A DNA stretch of 33,151 nt from Chitinophaga pinensis. GTDB taxonomy: Bacteria; Bacteroidota; Bacteroidia; NS11-12g; UBA955. Position 1 is the first letter of the stretch. Each line of letters starts with the position of its first letter. This document shows positions 16,869 through 24,969 of the stretch, in pieces. Position numbers and translations under genes: made by a program. Location: NCBI GenBank assembly GCA_945860565.1, contig CAMAQS010000016.1, positions 1 to 33,151 of the forward strand. Direction: 5' to 3'. The notes beneath the pieces were generated by a model, which was not told the origin of the DNA, did not search any database, and saw only the letters and a program-made list of their open reading frames with translations.

Positions 16869-17759
16869 ATGAAAATTGGAGTATACGCAAAATCAGTTAT
16901 TGACCCGAAACATAGGGATGCATTAACAATTTTGGTGAATACCCTTAGAGATAGAAACCACGACATTTACTGTCCACCATCTTTGGAGGATTTTATAAGA
17001 ATGAATACCAATGGAATAGTTCCTCATGTATTCGATTATTATTCGAAATCGGATGTGGGAATTGATGTACTATTTAGTGTTGGCGGAGATGGTACTATTT
17101 TGGATTCATTGCATTTGGTTAGGGACAGTGAAATTCCAGTTTTGGCAATTAATACGGGAAGATTGGGCTTTTTGGCCAGTGTTTCGGCGGAAAAAATACA
17201 ATTTGCAGTTGAACAAGTAGAATTAGGGTTATACAAAATTGAGCCAAGATCTTTGTTGCATTTGGAATCGAGCGAAGAGATTTTTGATTATAATTTTGGA
17301 CTTAATGATTTCGTGATTCATAAAAAAGAAACTTCAAGTATGATTGTTGTACATGCTTATTTAAATGGTGAATTTTTAAATAGTTACTGGAGTGATGGAT
17401 TGATAGTTTCTACGCCTACAGGTTCAACTGGGTATTCATTGAGTTGTGGTGGACCAATAATTTTCCCAAAAAGTGATAGTTTTGTCATAACTCCAATAGC
17501 GCCACATAATCTAAATGTGAGGCCTGTAGTGTTAAGTGACGATGTGGTAATTTCATTTGAAATTAGAGGTCGGGCAAGTAGTTATTTAGCGAGTTTGGAT
17601 GCGCGAAGTCACAGTATTACCAATCAAGTTTCGATGGCTGTAAAAAAAGCGAATTTTTGTTTGAATTTAATGCAGTTGAACGATGTTAATTTCATGGATA
17701 CTTTAAGAAATAAGTTGAATTGGGGTTTTGATAAGCGGATGGAAGGGTTAGATCATTGA
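16869..17759 (+). CDS. nadK: NAD kinase
   Basis: A 296-residue NAD kinase. It has VGGDGTILDSLH (the GGDGT motif at 72-76, with the catalytic Asp), NTGRLGFLA (about 96-104), and the conserved STPTGSTGYSLSCGGPI block that binds NAD. It phosphorylates NAD to NADP using ATP or polyphosphate in the cytosol. Length and motif order are normal. The ATG at 16869 follows a 47-bp gap from folA containing a candidate -7 box, so it may have its own promoter besides read-through. Its TGA overlaps the TTG start of the next gene by 4 bp. Confidence 0.95.
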   Translation: MKIGVYAKSVIDPKHRDALTILVNTLRDRNHDIYCPPSLEDFIRMNTNGIVPHVFDYYSKSDVGIDVLFSVGGDGTILDSLHLVRDSEIPVLAINTGRLGFLASVSAEKIQFAVEQVELGLYKIEPRSLLHLESSEEIFDYNFGLNDFVIHKKETSSMIVVHAYLNGEFLNSYWSDGLIVSTPTGSTGYSLSCGGPIIFPKSDSFVITPIAPHNLNVRPVVLSDDVVISFEIRGRASSYLASLDARSHSITNQVSMAVKKANFCLNLMQLNDVNFMDTLRNKLNWGFDKRMEGLDH

Positions 17760-18901
17760 AATATTTATTTTTAAACTTGGGTTTTCTGGTATTTTCTAAT
17801 TTCTTAGATGCTCAAATACCAAATTTAAATGGCCAAAATAGGTTAGATTTGGTCTCATGGAACATAGAGTGGTTTGGAGATGCAAGCAATGGCCCATCCA
17901 ATGATGTGACACAATTGAATAATGTAACAAAAATCATTAATGGTTTGGATGTAGATATTATGGGATTGTGTGAAGTTAGCAATTCTAATTATTGGCAATT
18001 GTTGAAGAATAATTTGCCAAATTATCACGGGGTAATAAGCACTTGGGATCAACCACAAAAAACAGCACTTTTCTTTAAAAAAAGCCAGTTTAAGTTAGTG
18101 TATCAAAAGCATGTATTGAGCAACTATGAGTACGAATTTGCAAGTGGGCGTTTGCCATTGGAAGTGTGTCTTGAAGTTATTGATAAATCCTTAAAGATAG
18201 ATACCATCTATTTCTGGGTTATTCACTTAAAAGCAAATACAGGTAGTACATCTGCTAAAATTGAATCATATAATCGAAGAAATAGTGCATCGGTATTGCT
18301 AAAATCACATGTATTAAACACATGTAAAAAATGGCCAGGCTTTGTTATTGGTGATTGGAATGATGATTTTGACAAGAGCATTGTAACCGGTTACAAATCG
18401 CCATTTGAAAGTTGGATTGAAGATACTGCAAATGCTTTTGTGCCAACATACAAATTGAGCTTGGCTGGCAAAAAATCTACGGTTAGTTATTCTGAAATGA
18501 TAGATCACATTGCATGCAGTGCAAATGCCAAGAATAATTGTGTTGTTGATTCAACGATGGCAATTTATGCAGATAATTGGGTTACAAGTTATGGTTCTTC
18601 CACTAGTGATCATTATCCCGTCTATACACGATTTGATTTTACCAGAAACAACAATCAAACAAACAGTATAGATGTCAATTTAGAATTGTCGTCTACAGGT
18701 ATAAGTTGGAACGGTGAACATTGGATATTAAATGGAGTTTTTTTGGAAATGCAAGAAGCGACAGTATTTTCTTCTGACGGGAAATTGTTGTTTAATGGTT
18801 TAATTGGGACCTATAAACCCACAAATCAGAAGGTTGTTTGTGTCGTACTTCAAAGCGACCAATTTCACGATTTGAAAAGAAATTGGGTATATATTCCATA
18901 A
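17756..18901 (+). CDS. Secreted endonuclease/exonuclease/phosphatase-fold protein
   Basis: A 381-residue DNase I-like (EEP) fold protein with an N-terminal signal peptide (about residues 1-20, cleavage near DAQ-IP). Motifs are VSWNIEWFGD (33-42), LCEVSN with metal-ligand Glu73, VIHLKAN, VIGDWNDDFD and the C-terminal SDHYPVYTRF, so the metal-dependent phosphodiesterase or nuclease site looks complete. After the domain, about 75 residues form a beta-rich tail (VFSSDGKLLFNG ... WVYIP) that loosely resembles a type IX secretion C-terminal sorting domain; this is weak. The start is TTG at 17756, overlapping the nadK stop as TTGA; no ATG gives a full signal peptide. The substrate (DNA, or a phosphoester) is unknown. 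A terminator follows. Confidence 0.8.
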   Translation: MKYLFLNLGFLVFSNFLDAQIPNLNGQNRLDLVSWNIEWFGDASNGPSNDVTQLNNVTKIINGLDVDIMGLCEVSNSNYWQLLKNNLPNYHGVISTWDQPQKTALFFKKSQFKLVYQKHVLSNYEYEFASGRLPLEVCLEVIDKSLKIDTIYFWVIHLKANTGSTSAKIESYNRRNSASVLLKSHVLNTCKKWPGFVIGDWNDDFDKSIVTGYKSPFESWIEDTANAFVPTYKLSLAGKKSTVSYSEMIDHIACSANAKNNCVVDSTMAIYADNWVTSYGSSTSDHYPVYTRFDFTRNNNQTNSIDVNLELSSTGISWNGEHWILNGVFLEMQEATVFSSDGKLLFNGLIGTYKPTNQKVVCVVLQSDQFHDLKRNWVYIP

Positions 18902-18929
18902 TAACTTTAAGTTATTAATTTAGTTTTTG

Positions 18930-18949
18930 GAGCCGAAAGGCTCTTTTTT
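18930..18949 (+). terminator. Intrinsic terminator after the EEP gene
   Basis: GAGCC-GAAA-GGCTC stem-loop (GNRA tetraloop, 5-bp perfect stem) followed by TTTTTT, 28 bp after the stop at 18901. It would end the long + strand transcription unit. Confidence 0.85.
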
Positions 18950-19141
18950 GTTTTTAATCGGATTATGAATAAGTACTTTGTCATGAGGTCTCAAGGCCTA
19001 AAGAAATAAGCACTTTGAAGAGAGAAGTATAACTCAACTTTATGGTGACCGAAATAGAGTCAATGAAGTGCCTGATTTCAATTGGGATTTCAAGGCGTAA
19101 TAGATTTTCTAATGCATATTCCGGATTTAGGTGATAAGTGT

Positions 19142-19149
19142 TATTTTTA
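19142..19149 (+). promoter_or_regulatory. Weak -7-like box upstream of the GH13 gene
   Basis: TATTTTTA, one base off TAnnTTTG, ends 8 nt before the ATG at 19158. The spacing is like that of other leaderless-looking genes in the window and would exclude the upstream GTG at 19131. No -33 TTTG is visible. Confidence 0.22.
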
Positions 19150-19157
19150 CGCTTATT

Positions 19158-21542
19158 ATGAAACAGTCATTTTTCTATAAACTCTTTTTCCTTTTGTTAT
19201 ATGGTTATATTGGAGTTGCATATTCTAGGGCGCTTGAAGTAAAACCATTTCAATTAATTCAATTGCAACATAAAGGAACAGTCATTTATTTAAAAGACTA
19301 TATCTTGGAAGTGAATAAAGTTGCCAAAATTGAAGTTTTGGATGGTAGTGAATTTAAGTATAAAAAATCTTCAAAACTTTTCCGTGTTGAATGGAAAAAA
19401 GGCATGGATTCATGCATTGTATACCATACTGAGGATGCCACACGAATGGGGTTGTTAAATATTCATTTGAAAAATGGGAAAACGCTGAACATCCCCCTAA
19501 AAAAATCCACAAAACGAAAAAGGATTTTTACGTTTGCTGATTCAAAACAGTCTTTAAAATCAGTTAAAATCAAAGGAACATTTAACAATTGGAATGCCTC
19601 TTCATTGGCTCTAAAATTTGTAAAAGGGAATTGGGTAGGTGAGGCATATATAGAAGATGGGACCCACCAATATGTATATGTAATTAATGATAAAGCGGAA
19701 ATTAGAGATCCAAACAATAAAGACTCAATAAGCAATGGTATGGGTGGCTTTAACTCCATAATTTATTCTAAAGAGATAAAACTGACTTTAAATACATGGG
19801 GTTATACAGACAGTACGATTATATTGAATGCGGAATATGGAAAAGATACTCGGGTTATTGCATTGTATAACAATGAAATAGTACCATTCACATGTTATCC
19901 TTACAAGGTGAAGTCTAATTTTCTAAAATTGATTATTAATTGTCCGAAACATTCAATAAAGGACAATTTGGGTTATGTTAGAGTTTGGATTTATTCAAAA
20001 AATGGCATTAGTGATGATATTTTGGTGCCTTTGAAATTTGGGAAAATTTTAAAAAAAGAAGAGTTAAAGGAGGTGAATGACAACAGAAAGATGATTATTT
20101 ACAATCCCATGATAGATCGTTTTTATGATGGTAATCCTGACAACAATAGGACTTCAAATACCGATTCTGTATTGAAAAAGGTAGATTTTTACGGAGGTGA
20201 TTTGGAGGGAATTAATGATAAATTGAATGCCGGTTATTTTAAAAAATTGTCTGTAAATACAATTTGGATTTCACCAGTTGTATTAAATCCAAGCGCACCT
20301 TATGGGCAATGGTTAAATCCAAGAACAAAATTTAGTGGGTACCATGGATATTGGCCCATATCATTGAGAACTATCGATCCACGTTTTGGAAGCAAAAAGA
20401 GTTTTGAGTCATTGATTCATAACATTCACAGTAAAGAAATGAAAATATTGGTGGACTACGTGGCCCATCACGTTCATGAAAGTCACTCATTATATAAAAG
20501 TAATCCGGAGTGGTTTACTTCATTGTATTTGGCAGATGGAAGTAAAAACACGGAGAGATGGGATGATTATCGACTAACTACATGGTTTGATGATTTCATG
20601 CCCACCTTTAATTTTTTTAAACCAGAAGTAGTTAATGCGATGACTGACACAGCACTTTGGTGGTTTAAAACGTACCAAATTGATGGATTTCGTCATGATG
20701 CTACCAAACATATTCCCAATGAATTTTGGAGATCACTGACATTTAAGTTGAAGAGGGAAATGTTGAGTGATAGTGGTAGAACAATTTTTCAAATTGGGGA
20801 AACGTATGGTAGTGCAGAATTAATAGGTTCATATTTAGGGAATGGTTTATTGGATGCCCAGTTTGATTTTAATGTGTACGATGGAGCGGTGAATTTATTT
20901 AGATCTGCGGATGGAAATGGTTTAGAAATGGCAATGATTCTAAATGAAAGTAAACGCTGGTATGGTTCACATCATTTTATGGGAAATATTACGGGTAATC
21001 AAGATAGGCCTAGGTTTATTTCTTTGGCTGACGGCAGTTTAAAAGCGGGTGAAAACTATAAACAAGCAGGTTGGGATAGAGATATTCAAATTTTGGAGAA
21101 TAGTGGATATTTAAAATTGCAGAATTTGTTGTCGCTAATGATAGTTATACCGGGTGTTCCAGTGGTTTATTACGGAGATGAAATAGGGTTACCAGGTGCA
21201 GGGGATCCTGATTCAAGAAGGATGATGGTGTTTGACAAAGAGAAATTGACGGAAGAGCAATTATTCCATTTCAAACAATTTCAAAAACTGTTAAAATTAA
21301 GAAGTGAAAATATTGCATTGGTTTACGGTGATTGTCAAGTTGAAAGTAAAACAAAAAATGAGCTCATAGTTAAACGGAGTTATTTTGATGAGCAAGTTGT
21401 ATTCGTTCACCTTAATTATAAGGACACAGCTGAAATTCAAAAAATAGACGCCAATTACAGCGAAATGGAATTATTGTTTGATAATTGGGTAATCGATAAA
21501 ACAGGAAAGACCGTTACAAGGATTTACGCTACCAAAAGATAG
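19158..21542 (+). CDS. Secreted GH13 alpha-amylase-family glycoside hydrolase with CBM48-like module
   Basis: The track starts at GTG 19131, but ATG 19158 gives a clean signal peptide (KQSFFYKLFFLLLYGYIGVA) and a 794-residue protein, so I prefer it. Order (track numbering): beta-rich N-terminus; CBM48/glycogen-binding-like module about 133-210 (VKIKGTFNNWN); second beta domain; GH13 barrel about 320-730. Catalytic motifs are VDYVAHHVH (441-449), GFRHDATKH with nucleophile Asp523, IGETYG with acid/base Glu557, and GNQDRPRF with Asp625. All three carboxylates are present. Motif I has His in place of the usual Asn (N-H), and motif IV has Gln in place of His (N-H-D), so binding at subsite -1 or the calcium site may differ. 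It likely cleaves alpha-glucans or maltodextrins outside the cytoplasm. The MFS transporter at the right edge might import the product. Confidence 0.88.
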   Translation: MKQSFFYKLFFLLLYGYIGVAYSRALEVKPFQLIQLQHKGTVIYLKDYILEVNKVAKIEVLDGSEFKYKKSSKLFRVEWKKGMDSCIVYHTEDATRMGLLNIHLKNGKTLNIPLKKSTKRKRIFTFADSKQSLKSVKIKGTFNNWNASSLALKFVKGNWVGEAYIEDGTHQYVYVINDKAEIRDPNNKDSISNGMGGFNSIIYSKEIKLTLNTWGYTDSTIILNAEYGKDTRVIALYNNEIVPFTCYPYKVKSNFLKLIINCPKHSIKDNLGYVRVWIYSKNGISDDILVPLKFGKILKKEELKEVNDNRKMIIYNPMIDRFYDGNPDNNRTSNTDSVLKKVDFYGGDLEGINDKLNAGYFKKLSVNTIWISPVVLNPSAPYGQWLNPRTKFSGYHGYWPISLRTIDPRFGSKKSFESLIHNIHSKEMKILVDYVAHHVHESHSLYKSNPEWFTSLYLADGSKNTERWDDYRLTTWFDDFMPTFNFFKPEVVNAMTDTALWWFKTYQIDGFRHDATKHIPNEFWRSLTFKLKREMLSDSGRTIFQIGETYGSAELIGSYLGNGLLDAQFDFNVYDGAVNLFRSADGNGLEMAMILNESKRWYGSHHFMGNITGNQDRPRFISLADGSLKAGENYKQAGWDRDIQILENSGYLKLQNLLSLMIVIPGVPVVYYGDEIGLPGAGDPDSRRMMVFDKEKLTEEQLFHFKQFQKLLKLRSENIALVYGDCQVESKTKNELIVKRSYFDEQVVFVHLNYKDTAEIQKIDANYSEMELLFDNWVIDKTGKTVTRIYATKR

Positions 21543-21544
21543 GA

Positions 21545-24500
21545 TTATTTTTTATTCTTGTTGTTTGGATCAACATCTACGTCAATTTCAATGCCAAAAT
21601 CTCTTGGATCATTGGCAAAACGGACAGTTGTTCTTCTATTTTGTCTGTGTTGGTATTCTTCACATTTAACATGTGGTTTACCGGAAATCATTGTGATTTC
21701 AGAAGGTTGGTATTCAAGATAGACTGTACTTGAAACGTTCCCCTCATCATCTAATTCAACATTCATTTTTCTGGTAACACCCTTAATAAAAGGAGTAAAA
21801 CCAGCGGCTGCAGAGCCTTCACAAGAGCAATCATTAATTAATTGGTGTTCACCATAACCAACCGCAATAATTCTTTTTGGACTAATATTCCATCTTTTTA
21901 TTAGATAATCTACTGCACTATCTGCGCGTCTTTTGGAGAGATTTTCGTTGTAGTCATATGGCATTCTGCAATCAGTATGCGAGCCTAATTCTACAATAAG
22001 TTTTGGATATTTGAATAATATGTTCTGGGCAAAACTATCAAGAGTTGCTTGCGCATCAGGACGGATTATTGCTTTGTCTAAATCGTAAAAAATAGGCAAT
22101 GCGTAGGCTTTTTGCACGGCTTCTTCTATTTTAAACTCATCTATGCTTTTAAAGTCTATTTTAAATTCATCAACTACTTCTCTTGTATGTCCCACTCCAC
22201 CTTTTTTAAGGCGTTCATAGAATTGTGATCTACCTACGTTTGTATTGTTGATGTCTTTGTCTAGATTGATTTTGATACCAAACTCTTCTGGGTTTTTAGT
22301 AAAACGGACGGTCGTTCTTCTATTTTGGCGATGTTGGTATTCTTCACATTTTACGAATTGTGTTTCACCAAAATATTCAATTTCATCTTCAGTATAATCT
22401 TGATAAATTGTCCCTAAAACGTTTCCATCATCATCTAGATTAACGAGCATTTTCTTTGTGTAATCTGCATAATATGGGGTATACTCAACTGCTAATTTGT
22501 CTTCGCAATGACATTCATTAATCAATTCGGTTTCTCCATAGCCTTTTGCTGCGATTCGGTCTGGACCAATATTTCGACGTACATTTAAATATTTAACAGC
22601 ACTATCTGCTCTTCGCTGAGCAAGTCTTTCGTTGTATTTATAAGGCATCCGACAATCTGTATGCGAACCCAATTCAGCAATTAGAAAGGGATATTTGTCC
22701 ATGATTTTTGCAGCAAACGTATCCAAAATTCTTTGGGCATCCGGACGAATAATGGCTTTATCTAAATCATAAAAAATTGGCAGGGTAAATATTTCTGTAT
22801 ATGCGTTTTCAAGAGTAAAGTCGTCTATAGATAGGTATCGTTTGGCTTTATTTTGTTTAGGCAAAACCACAATTGGAGGAGGAATAAGTTTTTCTTTTAC
22901 AACTGGAATATTTGCTTTTTCTATACAAATATTTTTAAAGTCTGTGTCGAATCGCATGGTAATGCGGTCATTTTGATCGTGTTGTTTCTCGTTACAAAAG
23001 ACAAAGGGATTTCCTTCAATTATTTTTATTTCTTGTGATTCGTATTCGCTGTAATCGTAATTTTTGAATCTTCCTTTTGCATCAACTGCCAAGTCTAATT
23101 TTTTAGTATAACCTTGAATGTAGGGTGTTAGTTTAGAGAAATTGGTGCCTTCGCAGGAACAATCATTTAACAATTTGCTTTCACCATATCCTTTGTAGGC
23201 AATTCTATTGGAATCGATATTGTGTTTGTTTATGAGATAATTACGTATTGATTCCGCTCTATCATTGGTTATTGTAAGGTTATTTTCTTCGGTTTGTCGG
23301 CAATCTGAGTGAGACCCAATTTCAAATATTAATGCTGGATTTGCTTTTAGAATTCTATTGGCTAGAGTGTCGAGTGTTTTGCGTCCATTTTCATCGAGGC
23401 TTGATTTATTGCGATCAAATTTAACTGGAATATCAAAAATGTTAAAAGTGGCATTTTTAACATTGAGTCTATTGAATGAAATGGATCCATTATCGAAGTT
23501 GTTTCGACAATATTTTGGCTTAATAACTGTTTCGGCTAATGGGTCAATAAATTTATAACAGGTGTCAACTATTTTGGCAAAATTTTCAATATTTCGTTTG
23601 AATCTTAAAGTAATTCGTTCATTTTGGGCTTTTTGATATTCATCACATTTAACGTAAGCCTTGTTGTTTATAAACTGAATTTCATTCTTCTCGTATTTTG
23701 AATAATTGTAAGCGGTAGTTTGTCCTAATTCATTTTTAATTGCAATTTGTTTGCGGGTAACGCTATCAATGTATGGGGTATATCCGCGGACATCGGATCC
23801 TTCACAAGTGCAATTGTTCACAGGTTTTGCTTCTCCGTATCCTTTAGAAATTATTTTTGATGGATTTATTCTATGAAATTGAACCAAATAGTTTTTTATT
23901 GAGTCCGCTCTACGTTGGGACAATTGGGAATTATAAGCAAATTTGCCATCGCAGATGGTATGAGCACCAATTTCAACGGTTAAATCTGGTCGTTCTTTTA
24001 ATATTGAAACGAGGTCTTTTGTAATAACATTTCGGATATCATCGTTTAATATAACTTGATTTTTATTGTAAACAGCTTCTAGGTCAAATACATAACTAGT
24101 GGCGTTGTACATAGTAAAAGAGTCAATTGTAATGGGGTTAGTACAAATGGGTCTATTGGGCTTGTGGTCAATATAAATGGTATCGTAAACGATTTCAATG
24201 GCCGAATCGCTTTTTTCCCATTCTAGGGCACAGGGAATACTTCTATCGGCATTTGTGAACTTGCCGTCATTATTTCTATCGGTTCTATCTAATGGTATTT
24301 CGTAATAGAATTGAATTGTAGGTCCTAAAGTAAAGGAATATCCAAGTTCCCAATGAAATAGGTTATAGCGAGAATTATATCCAATTCCCATTTCTTTTCG
24401 GAGACCATTAAGCGGATTAACTTCATTTTGGGGTTTAAGAAGTCCTTTCTCAAAAATACCAACTCCTGCCCAAACTCTAAAAAGACAGCTTAATTGGTAA

Positions 24501-24733
24501 TTAATTCCCAAAGCATCTCTACCATAATTGTCATAAGGATTTATTTCCCACATGCCATATACACCAAAACGATTTACCAGATTGGTTACGGAGGCTTTTA
24601 AACGCAAAGATGAGTAATCGTAATATGGTGATAACGGGGTAATACCAGCTCCCAAGATTAATTGTTGGCCAGAAGAAGGTTTAGTTATAAAACCCAATAA
24701 AAAAGTTAAAATAAGGATTCTGAAGGTTCTCAA
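21545..24733 (-). CDS. Secreted protein with four tandem OmpA-like peptidoglycan-binding domains
   Basis: A 1062-residue protein with signal peptide (1-22, ...SSG-QQ). Residues 23-170 look like an outer-membrane beta-rich domain, and DRTDRNNDGKFTNAD (149-163) is a calcium-loop-like stretch. Four OmpA C-terminal-like units follow at about 205-380, 418-597, 634-812 and 863-1040. Each has HTDCR- or HSDC-like and RRADS-like motifs, then an inserted CxCEG segment, a YTPY/FTPF stretch and a closing VKCEEYQ-like Cys. Units 3 and 4 are nearly identical in places (LPIFYDLDKAIIRPDAQ). Unit 1 has Ile at the conserved Asp (HTICD), and unit 2 has IT in place of LS before DRA. Such proteins usually tether the outer membrane to peptidoglycan. 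The start is TTG (no in-frame ATG nearby). The 3' end lies 2 bp from the convergent GH13 gene. Confidence 0.85.
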   Translation of the reverse strand: MRTFRILILTFLLGFITKPSSGQQLILGAGITPLSPYYDYSSLRLKASVTNLVNRFGVYGMWEINPYDNYGRDALGINYQLSCLFRVWAGVGIFEKGLLKPQNEVNPLNGLRKEMGIGYNSRYNLFHWELGYSFTLGPTIQFYYEIPLDRTDRNNDGKFTNADRSIPCALEWEKSDSAIEIVYDTIYIDHKPNRPICTNPITIDSFTMYNATSYVFDLEAVYNKNQVILNDDIRNVITKDLVSILKERPDLTVEIGAHTICDGKFAYNSQLSQRRADSIKNYLVQFHRINPSKIISKGYGEAKPVNNCTCEGSDVRGYTPYIDSVTRKQIAIKNELGQTTAYNYSKYEKNEIQFINNKAYVKCDEYQKAQNERITLRFKRNIENFAKIVDTCYKFIDPLAETVIKPKYCRNNFDNGSISFNRLNVKNATFNIFDIPVKFDRNKSSLDENGRKTLDTLANRILKANPALIFEIGSHSDCRQTEENNLTITNDRAESIRNYLINKHNIDSNRIAYKGYGESKLLNDCSCEGTNFSKLTPYIQGYTKKLDLAVDAKGRFKNYDYSEYESQEIKIIEGNPFVFCNEKQHDQNDRITMRFDTDFKNICIEKANIPVVKEKLIPPPIVVLPKQNKAKRYLSIDDFTLENAYTEIFTLPIFYDLDKAIIRPDAQRILDTFAAKIMDKYPFLIAELGSHTDCRMPYKYNERLAQRRADSAVKYLNVRRNIGPDRIAAKGYGETELINECHCEDKLAVEYTPYYADYTKKMLVNLDDDGNVLGTIYQDYTEDEIEYFGETQFVKCEEYQHRQNRRTTVRFTKNPEEFGIKINLDKDINNTNVGRSQFYERLKKGGVGHTREVVDEFKIDFKSIDEFKIEEAVQKAYALPIFYDLDKAIIRPDAQATLDSFAQNILFKYPKLIVELGSHTDCRMPYDYNENLSKRRADSAVDYLIKRWNISPKRIIAVGYGEHQLINDCSCEGSAAAGFTPFIKGVTRKMNVELDDEGNVSSTVYLEYQPSEITMISGKPHVKCEEYQHRQNRRTTVRFANDPRDFGIEIDVDVDPNNKNKK
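21614..24121 (-). repeat. Four tandem OmpA-domain coding repeats
   Basis: Four direct units of about 530 bp each encode the OmpA-like domains, at about 24121-23594, 23482-22943, 22834-22298 and 22147-21614. The last two are closest even as DNA; for example, both carry a stretch close to CTTCTATTTTG followed by TTGGTATTCTTCACATTT. Confidence 0.75.
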
Positions 24734-24755
24734 TGGATTTGCTATAGAACGCCTT

Positions 24756-24763
24756 CAAAGTTA
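24756..24763 (-). promoter_or_regulatory. Candidate -7 box for the OmpA-repeat gene
   Basis: Reads TAACTTTG on the minus strand, a full TAnnTTTG match, 22 nt upstream of the TTG start at 24733. It lies in the 236-bp divergent region 24734-24969, where I see nothing else except the box for the opposite gene. Confidence 0.38.
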
Positions 24764-24954
24764 ATTAAAAATTTAAAATATGAATTGGTTTTTAACGTAA
24801 AGTTTCATGAATTTGACAATGTTAATATTGATTTTGAATTATGTAATATAGAATGTATTGGATAATTTATTCCTTTTCCATTTAAATGTTTGTTTACTAA
24901 TCCGAAAATTGATCTATTCAGACGATAGTTAAACAAGAAAATAGGTAAATCGGT

Positions 24955-24962
24955 TAAATTTG
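24955..24962 (+). promoter_or_regulatory. Candidate -7 box for the metallophosphoesterase gene
   Basis: TAAATTTG matches TAnnTTTG and ends 7 nt before the ATG at 24970, placing the transcription start at or next to the start codon. No TTTG at the expected -33 position. Confidence 0.4.
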
Positions 24963-24969
24963 TACCTTT

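Noticed and set aside
19131-19157. GTG start at 19131 for the GH13 gene
   Set aside because: It would add nine residues in front of an already complete signal peptide; the ATG at 19158 gives a standard n-region and fits the -7-like box spacing.
21614-24121. Repeats read as a possible CRISPR or noncoding satellite array
   Set aside because: Units are about 530 bp, diverged, and maintain one reading frame that encodes OmpA domains.
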